The position numbers were made by a program, and so were the translations under genes. 64,000 nucleotides of DNA from JBFWNG01 sp050251195 (lineage in GTDB: Bacteria > Bdellovibrionota_B > Oligoflexia > Oligoflexales > Oligoflexaceae): NCBI GenBank assembly GCA_050251195.1, contig JBFWNG010000003.1, positions 62,001 through 126,000 of the forward strand. Reading direction: 5' to 3'. Every line of letters begins with the position of its first letter. Positions within the stretch are counted from its first letter, which is position 1. The notes below the pieces were generated by a model that saw nothing but the letters and a program-made list of their open reading frames with translations, was not told the origin of the DNA and made no database searches. Below are positions 1 through 7,405 of the stretch, in pieces.

Positions 1-97
1 ATTACCGCCTGTTAAACCAAAAACGACTTTGGTATCAGCCTTGCTTTACTACACTTGTGAGGACTAGGTTTTTCAAATTTTTAAACTAGAGGATCCC

Positions 98-340
98 ATG
101 AGTCAGGGCGCAATCGAACTAAAAAGTGGCAGCGACGAATTCGTAGTTGAGTCAATCGTCGTCAATCCCGGCACCAAACTCCGGGACATCGAAAAAATCA
201 TCATTATGGAAACCCTTAAGCGCAAAAGATACAACCGCACCCACACTGCGAAAACACTGGGTATCGGCATAAGAACTCTCCAGCGCAAACTCAAGCGTTA
301 CGGCGTTGCTGACGTCGGCATTACAGGCCTCGCTAACTAA
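98..340 (+). CDS. Fis-type HTH DNA-binding protein
   Basis: An 80-residue protein that is essentially one Fis/NtrC-C-terminal type helix-turn-helix (HTH_8). Residues about 30-70 hold the pattern IEKxxIxETL, then NRTHTAKTLGIGIRTLQRKL, which is the typical two-helix DNA-recognition unit of Fis and of NtrC-family activators. There is no AAA+ or receiver domain, so it is a free-standing DNA-binding module, either a nucleoid-associated Fis-like protein or a small regulator. AGAGGA about 5 nt before the ATG supports the start. A strong terminator follows at 414-449, so it is probably monocistronic. The target is unknown. Confidence 0.85.
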   Translation: MSQGAIELKSGSDEFVVESIVVNPGTKLRDIEKIIIMETLKRKRYNRTHTAKTLGIGIRTLQRKLKRYGVADVGITGLAN

Positions 341-413
341 GGTTAGTCGTTCCAAAAGCTTCTGTTTCTAAGGAAGCATAGGATCACCAACAATATTTTT
401 TTTACTCCCTACA

Positions 414-449
414 GATCATGGTTAACGCATAATAACCATGATCATTTTT
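414..449 (+). terminator. Intrinsic terminator after the Fis-like gene
   Basis: A perfect 11-bp stem (GATCATGGTTA at 414-424 with TAACCATGATC at 433-443), an 8-nt loop and then A plus five T. It lies 74 nt downstream of the Fis-like stop and just before the tRNA promoter, so it separates the two transcription units. Confidence 0.8.
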
Positions 450-451
450 CA

Positions 452-480
452 TTGACAGAACCTGTCGGCAAACCTATAAG
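452..480 (+). promoter_or_regulatory. Sigma70-type promoter for tRNA-Ile
   Basis: A consensus -35 box TTGACA (452-457), a 17-bp spacer and TATAAG as -10 (475-480). Transcription would begin near 487, about 70 nt before the tRNA. The only gene it can plausibly serve on this strand is tRNA-Ile. Confidence 0.65.
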
Positions 481-557
481 GTAACACTCACACTTGCTAA
501 TAAATCATCAGATTTGTTGGTTCGTGATTTTCCAATAGAGATATACTTTTCGTATAT

Positions 558-631
558 AGGCCAGTAGCTCAGGTGGTTAGAGCGCAGCCCTGATAAGGCT
601 GAGGTCGGCGGTTCGAGTCCGCCCTGGCCTA
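558..631 (+). tRNA. tRNA-Ile (GAU anticodon)
   Basis: A complete cloverleaf of 74 nt. The acceptor arms are AGGCCAG (558-564) and CTGGCCT (624-630) with discriminator A631. The anticodon stem CAGCC/GGCTG (585-589, 597-601) encloses loop CTGATAA with anticodon GAT at 592-594. The T stem is GGCGG/CCGCC with loop TTCGAGT. The 3' CCA is not encoded, so it must be added by tRNA nucleotidyltransferase. It is not inside an rRNA operon here, unlike the common 16S-Ile-Ala-23S arrangement. Confidence 0.97.
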
Positions 632-653
632 CTTTTTTGCAAAGCAAAAAAGT
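631..653 (+). terminator. A/T-rich hairpin at the tRNA 3' end
   Basis: ACTTTTTTGC (631-640), a 3-nt loop AAA and GCAAAAAAGT (644-653) form a perfect 10-bp stem that begins at the tRNA discriminator base. The T run lies in the 5' arm, so it is not a textbook intrinsic terminator. It may act in 3'-end definition or processing of the tRNA precursor. Confidence 0.4.
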
Positions 654-740
654 CCTCTATTTACTCATGCCACTCTCCCCACCACCAGTAGAGAGCAAAA
701 AAGTCCTCTATTTACTCATGCCACTCTCCCCCCACCACCA
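643..740. repeat. 51-bp tandem direct repeat, two copies
   Basis: The stretch 643-687 recurs at 694-740 with a 51-bp period. Both copies start with AGCAAAAAAGTCCTCTA and end in CACCACCA; the second has two extra C residues in the C-run. It lies directly behind the tRNA, and no open frame is seen in it. The difference in the C-run suggests duplication by slippage or unequal crossing over. Confidence 0.8.
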
Positions 741-769
741 AGAATGAAGAGAGCGCTGATCCCAATCCA

Positions 770-1804
770 TCACAGACAACTCAAAAACGACAAATCCCCA
801 AACTCATGATCTCGATAACCTAGTCGCTCTGCCTCAACATACCCACGTTGGATATGTTCTTGCGAACAAAACGCCTTACTCATTTCCAGATGACTCGTCC
901 CCGGGGCATGCAATCCGGAAATCAACCCATTGACCACAGAAAGCCTGGTATGCTGTCCGATTTTGAGAGTCGTGAAGCCCGATTGTGCCTGAAGGTCGCC
1001 TGCAGAAACCGCTGATTCCAATGCCCTTGCCACGGTGGTGCCAAGCGCGATGATTTTCTGATTCATCTGCTTTGCGCTTCGTATTAGGTTCACCGTGTCT
1101 TGTGGAACCTCGTACCACTCCGCAAGCGGCAAGACGGCGTCAAGACCCTCGGATCCGGTACTGGAAATACCGGCGCCATGAAGAATCGAACAGATGATGA
1201 CGCCTCTCTCCCTGAGACGAAACACCTGATCCCAAGTAAGTGCAAAGGAAGCGCTCGGCGGTTCTACGGAAATCGGGGGGCCAGCAAAGATGGTTTGCTG
1301 GTCCCAAATTGCTAAGGGCCTTCGGAGGTATGAGTATTGGATGGGTTTACCAAATTCGTAGAGGTTTTTGATGAGATCTGAGCTTTCAAACCTGATTTTT
1401 ACCAATCGATTGAACTTCGTATCCACACTTTCGACAATAATGCGAAGATCGCGGCCTACAATGATGACGTCGTCGACCTCCAATCGTGGCGGAAGCCGTC
1501 GATTTTCGGTCGGCGTTCGCCAGTCGCCTTCGCCAAACGCGATCGCATACCATCTTGATAGATCATGCAAGCCTTCTCCTTGAAAGGACGCCAGCCGAAT
1601 CTCCATGGCGACGTTATCGCGTTTGTGTATTCCGCTGAAACTCGACGGCATAGTGGCCGAACGGTTCACGACGAGCACGTCGCCTGGCTGTAGAAAACTC
1701 CCCAGGTCCTGAATGCGGGCGTGTCGAACTTGAGGGTGCGAACCTGTTATCGCCAATAGTTTGGTATTTTCAAAATGTCGAATCGAATCATTTGCAGTAA
1801 TCAT
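770..1804 (-). CDS. Divergent QueA-like tRNA ribosyltransferase-isomerase homologue
   Basis: A 344-aa member of the QueA family (S-adenosylmethionine:tRNA ribosyltransferase-isomerase, which makes epoxyqueuosine from preQ1-tRNA). Family landmarks are LQPGDVLVVNRS near residue 40, ALGTTVARALES near 258 and a C-terminal block VNGLISGLHAPGTSHLEM plus GYRDHEFGDL, matching the usual VDxLxTNFHLPxSTLLML and YRFxSxGDAM blocks. The usual N-terminal HYP motif is missing, and the core motif AAPTAGLHF is replaced by VEPPSASFALTW. It is therefore a diverged paralogue that may not act in queuosine synthesis. Its ATG overlaps the SDR stop (ATGA at 1801-1804), so the two are translationally coupled. Membership is certain; substrate is open. 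Confidence 0.75.
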   Translation of the reverse strand: MITANDSIRHFENTKLLAITGSHPQVRHARIQDLGSFLQPGDVLVVNRSATMPSSFSGIHKRDNVAMEIRLASFQGEGLHDLSRWYAIAFGEGDWRTPTENRRLPPRLEVDDVIIVGRDLRIIVESVDTKFNRLVKIRFESSDLIKNLYEFGKPIQYSYLRRPLAIWDQQTIFAGPPISVEPPSASFALTWDQVFRLRERGVIICSILHGAGISSTGSEGLDAVLPLAEWYEVPQDTVNLIRSAKQMNQKIIALGTTVARALESAVSAGDLQAQSGFTTLKIGQHTRLSVVNGLISGLHAPGTSHLEMSKAFCSQEHIQRGYVEAERLGYRDHEFGDLSFLSCL

Positions 1805-2499
1805 ACTCTCAGCCTTTCTTGAGCCCCGTCATTGCGTTCTAAAAATGCCAGGAGGCGCTGAGCCGATTCTCGCGGGTCTCGCAAATTTGATACATCAGCA
1901 TCGGGAATCGCTGCTAAATGCATGGGAGTATTCATGTCACCTGGATCAATTGCAAAGAATCGCACATCGGTTCCTCGGAGCTCCTCATTGAAAATCCGAG
2001 TCATGTGATCTAGCGAAGCCTTTGAGGCGCCGTAGGCACCCCATCCAGAATAGGCGCTAACCGCGGCGTCGCTGGAAACGTTGACTATGCGTCCGAAATT
2101 TTTGAGGATCATATTCGGAATCAAAGCCTTGATCAGCCGAAACGGACCAAGTAGGTTTGTTTGTAAAACCGCCTCAAAGTCTTCGCACTCCGTATCGACA
2201 AGCAGGCGCAGGGGAGTTACTCCGAGGTAGCTTGCATTGTTGAAGAGGAAATCAACAGACCCTAAGCGGCTGTGGATTTCTCCGGCGAGTGGATAAACAC
2301 TTTCTTTTGACGCAACGTCGCCCTGAAGGGTAACGATATTCGGAACAAGATCTTTGATGGCTGCAATACCTTGTTTATTTCGCGCTATAACGGCAACGTT
2401 AGCTCCGCGCGCGACGAGCTCTAGAGCTAGATTTTTCCCTAAACCGGACGTACCGCCGGTGATCACAATGTTTCTATTTTTCCAAAATTCGTTTTTCAT
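1801..2499 (-). CDS. Short-chain dehydrogenase/reductase (SDR)
   Basis: A 232-aa classical SDR. The Rossmann glycine motif TGGTSGLGK is near the N-terminus, followed by NNAS, the catalytic Ser in VSSDAAVSAY and the YGASK (YxxxK) active site. It is an NAD(P)-dependent oxidoreductase of unknown substrate. The ATG at 2499 is preferred over upstream ATGs (first at 2523) because AAAGGA sits about 6 nt before it; the upstream ATGs lack a ribosome site. It is the first gene of a two-gene unit with the QueA-like gene and is divergent from the XRE-cupin regulator, which is the obvious candidate controller. Confidence 0.9.
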   Translation of the reverse strand: MKNEFWKNRNIVITGGTSGLGKNLALELVARGANVAVIARNKQGIAAIKDLVPNIVTLQGDVASKESVYPLAGEIHSRLGSVDFLFNNASYLGVTPLRLLVDTECEDFEAVLQTNLLGPFRLIKALIPNMILKNFGRIVNVSSDAAVSAYSGWGAYGASKASLDHMTRIFNEELRGTDVRFFAIDPGDMNTPMHLAAIPDADVSNLRDPRESAQRLLAFLERNDGAQERLRV

Positions 2500-2588
2500 G
2501 CCTTTTCCTTTCATTTCATGCATCTTGATGAACGCAGTTCAGAACCTCTTTTCTTTTACGGCAAGTTTGACTATAAACAGTCTGAATT

Positions 2589-2621
2589 GACGATATACTG
2601 TCATAGAGTCGACAGATCGTC
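2589..2621. promoter_or_regulatory. Dyad operator candidate upstream of the XRE-cupin gene
   Basis: Nested inverted repeats: GACGAT (2589-2594) pairs with ATCGTC (2616-2621) and CTGTC (2598-2602) pairs with GACAG (2611-2615), with a 3-nt asymmetry on the left arm. The dyad covers a -10-like TATACT (2594-2599) and ends against the GGAGG ribosome site (2622-2626). This is the position expected for autoregulation by the adjacent XRE protein, and it lies between divergent genes. No good -35 was found for this -10. Confidence 0.5.
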
Positions 2622-2633
2622 GGAGGTTAACTC

Positions 2634-3209
2634 ATGAAGGAAGAACATCATTTACAGATTTCTCGTTATTTAGCGGAGAACATGGAGACGCTTCGCCGCA
2701 AAAAAGGGTTTAGCCAAGAACAGATGGCCAAACTGGCGGGAATTCCTCGAACCACGCTGACGAGTATCGAATCCGGTTCGGGCAATCCTTCGCTCGCGAA
2801 TCTGGTGAGAATTGCCGCAGCTCTTCATGTGAGCGTCGAAGAACTGCTTTCGAGGCCCCGCGGCGACTGTCTGCTTGTCACGCGAGATCAAGTACCCGTG
2901 CAGGAGCGCAATCGCGGACAAGCTGCTTTGCACAAATTACTTCCCGACAAGATTAAGGGACTTGAGATCGATCGAATCGAAATCAAAGCGGCAGGCACCA
3001 TGGGCGGGCATCCTCATGTTGTCGGTACGAAAGAATACATGGTTGGGTTGGAAGGCGAAATCATGGTCCACGTGGCAGGCCAGGAGTTCTTGGTTCGTCC
3101 AGGGGACGTCTTAGCTTTCCCTGGCGATCAAAGGCATTCCTATCGCAACGCGGGGAAACAGAAAGCCGCGGCATTAAGCGTTGTCGTTCCGGTTCCCGCC
3201 GATATTTAG
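2634..3209 (+). CDS. XRE-family regulator with C-terminal cupin
   Basis: A 191-aa two-domain regulator. Residues about 8-65 are an HTH_3 domain (ETLRRKKGFSQEQMAKLAG, then TTLTSIESGSGNPSLANLVRIA). Residues about 105-185 are a cupin_2 beta-barrel (GHPHVVGTKEYM, EGEIMVHV, RPGDVLAFPGDQRHSYRN), which in this family senses a small ligand. GGAGG 7 nt before the ATG fixes the start. It is divergent from the SDR/QueA-like pair, and its 3' end overlaps the convergent LysR gene by 4 bp. It likely represses itself and the SDR operon through the dyad at 2589-2621. Confidence 0.9.
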   Translation: MKEEHHLQISRYLAENMETLRRKKGFSQEQMAKLAGIPRTTLTSIESGSGNPSLANLVRIAAALHVSVEELLSRPRGDCLLVTRDQVPVQERNRGQAALHKLLPDKIKGLEIDRIEIKAAGTMGGHPHVVGTKEYMVGLEGEIMVHVAGQEFLVRPGDVLAFPGDQRHSYRNAGKQKAAALSVVVPVPADI

Positions 3210-4084
3210 GAAATGGCGCTAGAAAAGAAATTCTTCAACCACCCTATATCTTTAACGCTCCGACCAATAACCGAGACCTTCTGCTTGCAGTGGTAGGGAC
3301 ATCCCTCTATTTCAAGAATTCTAGCGCCCATTTTTTCAACCAGGAAATTCGGCAAATAGGCCACAGCGAGTCCCTGCATCACAAGCTCTTCCACTATGCT
3401 GAGGCTCGCAACTTTATAAACAGCCTTTCTTGGGAATTTGTCGTCTCTCCAACCGTCATGGGATGTGTCGGAGTTTACTTTTCCGAGAATATCCTCTCGT
3501 GGCACGGCAAATCCGTGTTGCAGAAGGTCCTTAATATGTACCGATGTGCTTTTGGAAGCGTGTTTATAGAGGGGATGACCAGGTCCGACGCATGTTTTAA
3601 ACTCCGTCATTCCGATCACTTTCTTGTCGAGGGCCTCGGGTATGTCGTAGGTTGTAAGGCCAAGGTGTGCCTCACCGGATGATACTTGCTGGACCACGTT
3701 CTCGTCGCTTCGTACGAAGAATTCAAATGTTGCCGCAGGGACGATCTTGCCCAAGGCAGAGAGGACGGGCATTCCAAAGCCTTTGAGCAATATCTCGCTC
3801 GCGCTTATGGTAATCCTCAGACTGCCTTTGGACCCGCGCACGTCGATCTTAGTATCTTCTTCAAGTTGTACGATCGCTGAAGCTCGACGTTGGAGCAACC
3901 TACCGCTCTCTGTAAGCTTGATATTGCGTCCTTGCTTGAGGAATAAATTAACCCCGAGTTCCTCTTCCAGTTTGGAAATCGCTTTGCTCAGCGACCCGGG
4001 CGTAATGTGCAGAACCACGGCAGCTTTGTTCACGCTTTCAAGTTGTGCGACAGCAAGAAAGTATTTAAGTGCGTAGATTTCCAT
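3206..4084 (-). CDS. LysR-type transcriptional regulator
   Basis: A 292-aa LysR regulator. The N-terminal winged HTH (residues 1-60: YALKYFLAVAQLESVNKAA, then TPGSLSKAISKLEEELGVNLF) is followed by a periplasmic-binding-like effector domain (about 85-290). It lies one base downstream of the class V aminotransferase gene on the same strand, so the two are probably cotranscribed. The effector is unknown. The perfect dyad at 5281-5324, in the promoter gap between this operon and the divergent flavin oxidoreductase, is its most likely binding site. Confidence 0.9.
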   Translation of the reverse strand: MEIYALKYFLAVAQLESVNKAAVVLHITPGSLSKAISKLEEELGVNLFLKQGRNIKLTESGRLLQRRASAIVQLEEDTKIDVRGSKGSLRITISASEILLKGFGMPVLSALGKIVPAATFEFFVRSDENVVQQVSSGEAHLGLTTYDIPEALDKKVIGMTEFKTCVGPGHPLYKHASKSTSVHIKDLLQHGFAVPREDILGKVNSDTSHDGWRDDKFPRKAVYKVASLSIVEELVMQGLAVAYLPNFLVEKMGARILEIEGCPYHCKQKVSVIGRSVKDIGWLKNFFSSAIS

Positions 4085-4085
4085 C

Positions 4086-5258
4086 TCAGTGCTTTCCCGC
4101 CAAATGTTTTACGAAAGCTTCAATCTCAGCTTCCGTGTTGTAGTAATGGAGCGAGGCTCTTAGCAATGGCCCCTTCTGTTTATGGATCAGATCCAAGGGA
4201 GTGTTTTCGGGGGTAGTTATGGACACGTTGAAGTTGGCTCCGGAGAGACTTCGTCGGATTGCAGCAACGTCCGTTCCTTCAACTGAAAAGGACACGATGC
4301 CGCATTGGTTCGAACCAACGTTGTGAACCATTATTTTGGAATGCTCAGAAAGGCTTCGGATCAACTTTGCCGCGAGGTATCGAACCCTCTCTTCCACTGC
4401 CTTAGTACCGATGGTCAGCAAATAATCGACGGCGGCTCCAAGTCCCAATTTTAACGTATGACTGCATTCCCATGTTTCGAACCGTCTGGCGTCGGGACGA
4501 ACGGCGAATTCGGTCAGACTCACCAGTTTTGCGGAGTGATTGTCTAGGAACGACGGTTCGATTTTCTCGACGATCCTTCGGTTCACATAAAGGAAACCTG
4601 TTCCTCTTGGACCTCTAAGGTACTTCCTGCCCGTTGCCGTCAACGCGTCGCATCCAATGGCGTTGACATCTATGTCCAATTGACCAACGGATTGGCAAGC
4701 GTCCAGGAGAAATGGCACCTTTGCTTTCCTAGCCAACTTTCCTACTTCTGCCACAGGTTGGATAAGGCCGCAGTTGGTTGGAACATGGGTAATTGCGATG
4801 AGTTTCGTTTTTTTGGAAAACGCCTTTTTAAGATGATCCAATGACACCATTCCGTCTTCGTCACACCGGACGTTCACGATGCGAGCGCCTGTTTTCTTTG
4901 CTACTTGCAATAGAGCAATATAATTGCTCCCGTATTCCGAAATGGTTGTAATGATCTCATCATCTTTTTCAAAACGCATGGAATAAAAAAACGCGTTCCA
5001 TGCTTGGGTAGCATTGCCGGTGATGGCAATTTCGTCCGGGTTTGCCCGAATGAGGCGAGCAATGCTCGCATACACTCGATCGATATCTTCTGACCGACTC
5101 GCCTCCGCTTCATATCCTCCCATTCTTGTTTCTAGGTCGATAAAATTCTTCATCGTGTCGACGACAACCTTGGCCATGAGGGAGGCGCCCGCATTGTTAA
5201 AATGCGTTATGTGAGCGGAGCCAGGGGTTTCTAATCTATGTTTTTCTATATCCATCAT
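4086..5258 (-). CDS. Class V aminotransferase-fold PLP enzyme
   Basis: A 390-aa fold-type I PLP enzyme of the cysteine desulfurase/aminotransferase V group. Visible elements are a GNATQAWN phosphate-binding stretch near residue 82, THVPTNCG with His158, LLDACQSVGQLDI with the pyridine-contacting Asp186, and TATGRKYLRGPRGTGFLYV with the Schiff-base Lys at 212. No active-site Cys typical of IscS (SSGSAC) is evident near residues 320-350, so a C-S lyase or aminotransferase of an unknown amino acid is more likely than Fe-S assembly. The start is MM at 5258; no strong ribosome site is seen. It is first in an operon with the LysR gene and divergent from the old-yellow-enzyme gene. Confidence 0.85.
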   Translation of the reverse strand: MMDIEKHRLETPGSAHITHFNNAGASLMAKVVVDTMKNFIDLETRMGGYEAEASRSEDIDRVYASIARLIRANPDEIAITGNATQAWNAFFYSMRFEKDDEIITTISEYGSNYIALLQVAKKTGARIVNVRCDEDGMVSLDHLKKAFSKKTKLIAITHVPTNCGLIQPVAEVGKLARKAKVPFLLDACQSVGQLDIDVNAIGCDALTATGRKYLRGPRGTGFLYVNRRIVEKIEPSFLDNHSAKLVSLTEFAVRPDARRFETWECSHTLKLGLGAAVDYLLTIGTKAVEERVRYLAAKLIRSLSEHSKIMVHNVGSNQCGIVSFSVEGTDVAAIRRSLSGANFNVSITTPENTPLDLIHKQKGPLLRASLHYYNTEAEIEAFVKHLAGKH

Positions 5259-5280
5259 GGAAATATCAATATCACATACT

Positions 5281-5324
5281 TTCTCAAAAGGAAACTGTTT
5301 TTGAATAACATTTCCTTTTGAGAA
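5281..5324. promoter_or_regulatory. Perfect 14-bp inverted repeat between divergent operons
   Basis: TTCTCAAAAGGAAA (5281-5294) and TTTCCTTTTGAGAA (5311-5324) are exact reverse complements separated by 16 bp. The element lies in the 110-bp gap between the aminotransferase/LysR operon and the flavin oxidoreductase gene. It overlaps a weak promoter for the rightward gene (TTGAAT at 5301-5306, 16-17 bp, then AATAAG). The length and symmetry fit an operator for the adjacent LysR protein. A hairpin role in RNA is an alternative. Confidence 0.6.
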
Positions 5325-5368
5325 TAAGATGTTTTGCCGATAATACGCGCGGAAGAAGGAGATGTCTT

Positions 5369-6418
5369 ATGCAGACTCGACATACAAAATTATCTCTTAA
5401 CAAGAAATTAAAGCTAAAAAATCGGCTAGTTGTGCCGCCTATGGCGTCGGGAACCGCCGATGAAAGAGGGTATGTCACGACCAAGACCTTGCAACATTAC
5501 GAGAACCTAACCCTGGCCGGCGCGGGCCTGATGTTCGTGGAATATAGCCACGTCGACCCGTCCGGAAAAAGCGAACCGAATCAACTCGGCATCGATGAAG
5601 ACGGGAAGATTCCGGGCCTCGCGGCCATTGCTGAGAAGATCAAGGGAAGCGGGGCTATTGCCGGGATGCAAATTACGCATGCAGGGGGCAAAACGCAGAA
5701 GCAGTATAGTGGCATTATGTGGGGGGCCGGCGATATAGCAGTCCCTACCGTTAGGGGAAACATGGAGCCGCCGACTCCCCTTCCCTATGAACGAATAAAG
5801 AGTTTTCAGAGATATTTCGTGGATGCGGCGATCCGCGCATATCGTGCGGGGTTTGACATCTTGGAGCTCCACTGCGCCCATGGCTACGGAATAAACCAGT
5901 GGCTATCGCCGTTGACCAACAATAGGTCCGACGAGTACGGCGGATCACTTGAGAACCGCACAAGGATGTTGTTCGAGATTGTATCTGCGATCCGGCAAGA
6001 GGTACCGGATCTAGCTCTGGCGGCTAGGGTTCCGGGACAGGATTTCTTGCCTGGTGGACTTACTAACGACGAAATGGTGGAGGTGGTTCGCCAGCTCGAG
6101 AAGATGGGTCTCGTGTTGATCGACGTGTCGTCGGGCCTGGGCGGTTGGCAACGACCGAGAGATCGCGACGGCCAAGGTTATCTGTTTCCCGAAGCAACAT
6201 ATATTCGAGAAAGGATCGGCATTCCCGTCATCGGAGTTGGGGGAGTGAATGACCCCGAGTTCATTGACAAGACACTGGAGCAGGACCGGGTATCTTTGGT
6301 CGCCGTGGGAAGAGAAATTCTAAAAGACCCCGGGCTGTGGGCATCTCGGTTCGCGCAGGGTTCGCGATGGGAGGTCGAGGAAATTCGGGCTACCAATGTG
6401 GTGGACTTATCGCTGTAA
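5369..6418 (+). CDS. NADH:flavin oxidoreductase, old yellow enzyme family
   Basis: A 349-aa FMN-dependent TIM-barrel oxidoreductase (Oxidored_FMN). It shows LKNRLVVPPMASG at the N-terminus, ELHCAHGYGINQWLSPLTN and YGGSLENRTRM in the middle, and the phosphate-binding VIGVGGVNDPE near the end, all OYE-family signatures. Such enzymes reduce activated C=C bonds such as enones, or act as 2,4-dienoyl-CoA reductase-like domains. The start at 5369 has AAGGAG 7 nt upstream; an earlier in-frame ATG (5318) lies in the promoter gap and has no ribosome site. It is divergent from the LysR/PLP operon and is probably controlled by that LysR. Confidence 0.9.
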   Translation: MQTRHTKLSLNKKLKLKNRLVVPPMASGTADERGYVTTKTLQHYENLTLAGAGLMFVEYSHVDPSGKSEPNQLGIDEDGKIPGLAAIAEKIKGSGAIAGMQITHAGGKTQKQYSGIMWGAGDIAVPTVRGNMEPPTPLPYERIKSFQRYFVDAAIRAYRAGFDILELHCAHGYGINQWLSPLTNNRSDEYGGSLENRTRMLFEIVSAIRQEVPDLALAARVPGQDFLPGGLTNDEMVEVVRQLEKMGLVLIDVSSGLGGWQRPRDRDGQGYLFPEATYIRERIGIPVIGVGGVNDPEFIDKTLEQDRVSLVAVGREILKDPGLWASRFAQGSRWEVEEIRATNVVDLSL

Positions 6419-6469
6419 ATTAGCAAAGATCAGCTTAGAAGGTCGAGCCATTGGCAGATAGGGTTGTCC

Positions 6470-7405
6470 ATGACCGAATTAGCAATCGCAGCAAAGGAAC
6501 TTACCAAGCATTTTCCCAAAACCAAAGAGCCTTCGGTTAAGGCGCTCTCGTTCGATATTGAACAGGGTGAAACCGTTGCCTTCCTAGGTCCTAACGGCGC
6601 GGGCAAGAGTACGACGATAAAAATGCTTTGCGGAATTCTGACGCCTACGACCGGATCTGCAAAAATCCTGGGTTTTTCCGCAGGAACCAAGGACGCCAAC
6701 AAAAGGCTCGGTCTGGTTTTTGGCACGCGATCGCAACTCTACCTTCACATGACGGTCGGTCAATGCCTCAACCTGTCGGCGGAGATCTACTATCTCACAG
6801 GCGAAGAGAAACGAAGGCGAATAGATGAACTCTCGGAAGTATTCGCGATAACGTCCTTTCTTCATAGACGCGTACGATCTTTGAGCCTTGGCGAACGAAT
6901 GAGATGCGAAATCGTCGCGGCGTTATTGCACAAACCGCGAGTTCTGCTCGCCGACGAACCGACGATCGGCCTCGACATCGTGGCAAAGAACAGTCTCAGG
7001 GACATCATCAAGAAGTGGCAGAAGACCGAGAGAACGACGCTCATGCTAACCAGCCATGACCTAAGCGACGTCGAGGCGCTTTGCGACCGATGCATCCTGA
7101 TTGACAATGGCACCAAAAAGTTTGACGGCCCTCTTCCCAATCTCAAAGGCAATCTCGCCAATCTGAGACGCATTCGCGTCACGACCAGCAGCGCAGAGAA
7201 AAAGCTGCTCGAAGAGCACGCAATCTTCAAGATATCAAAAGAAGAAAACTCGTTCACGCATGTTTACGAGCTCTTTACGGATAAGGTACCTATGTCGGAG
7301 GGCTTGTTTACCCTATCGCAACATTACGGAGATACCCTTCAAGACTTGAGCATTAGCGAAGTTACCCTGGAAGAAGTTTTGGGAGCTCGCTATGGGCGCG
7401 TATAG
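6470..7405 (+). CDS. ABC-2 type exporter, ATP-binding subunit
   Basis: A 311-aa ABC ATPase. Walker A is GPNGAGKST, the signature is LSLGERMRCE and Walker B is VLLADEPTIGLD, with the switch His in LTSHDLSDVE. The C-terminal about 80 residues are the accessory tail seen in ABC-2 drug/lipid exporters. The ATG at 6470 is used; a TTG two codons upstream (6464) is possible because no strong ribosome site separates them. It overlaps the next permease by 14 bp. With the two following permeases it forms a complete exporter (one ATPase plus two ABC-2 family membrane subunits), an arrangement that has been tied to viologen/drug export. The substrate cannot be told from sequence. Confidence 0.9.
   Translation: MTELAIAAKELTKHFPKTKEPSVKALSFDIEQGETVAFLGPNGAGKSTTIKMLCGILTPTTGSAKILGFSAGTKDANKRLGLVFGTRSQLYLHMTVGQCLNLSAEIYYLTGEEKRRRIDELSEVFAITSFLHRRVRSLSLGERMRCEIVAALLHKPRVLLADEPTIGLDIVAKNSLRDIIKKWQKTERTTLMLTSHDLSDVEALCDRCILIDNGTKKFDGPLPNLKGNLANLRRIRVTTSSAEKKLLEEHAIFKISKEENSFTHVYELFTDKVPMSEGLFTLSQHYGDTLQDLSISEVTLEEVLGARYGRV

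Noticed and set aside
631..740. Integrated element boundary (attL) at tRNA-Ile
   Set aside because: The direct repeat does not include tRNA 3' sequence, and no integrase gene or second tRNA fragment is present in the window.
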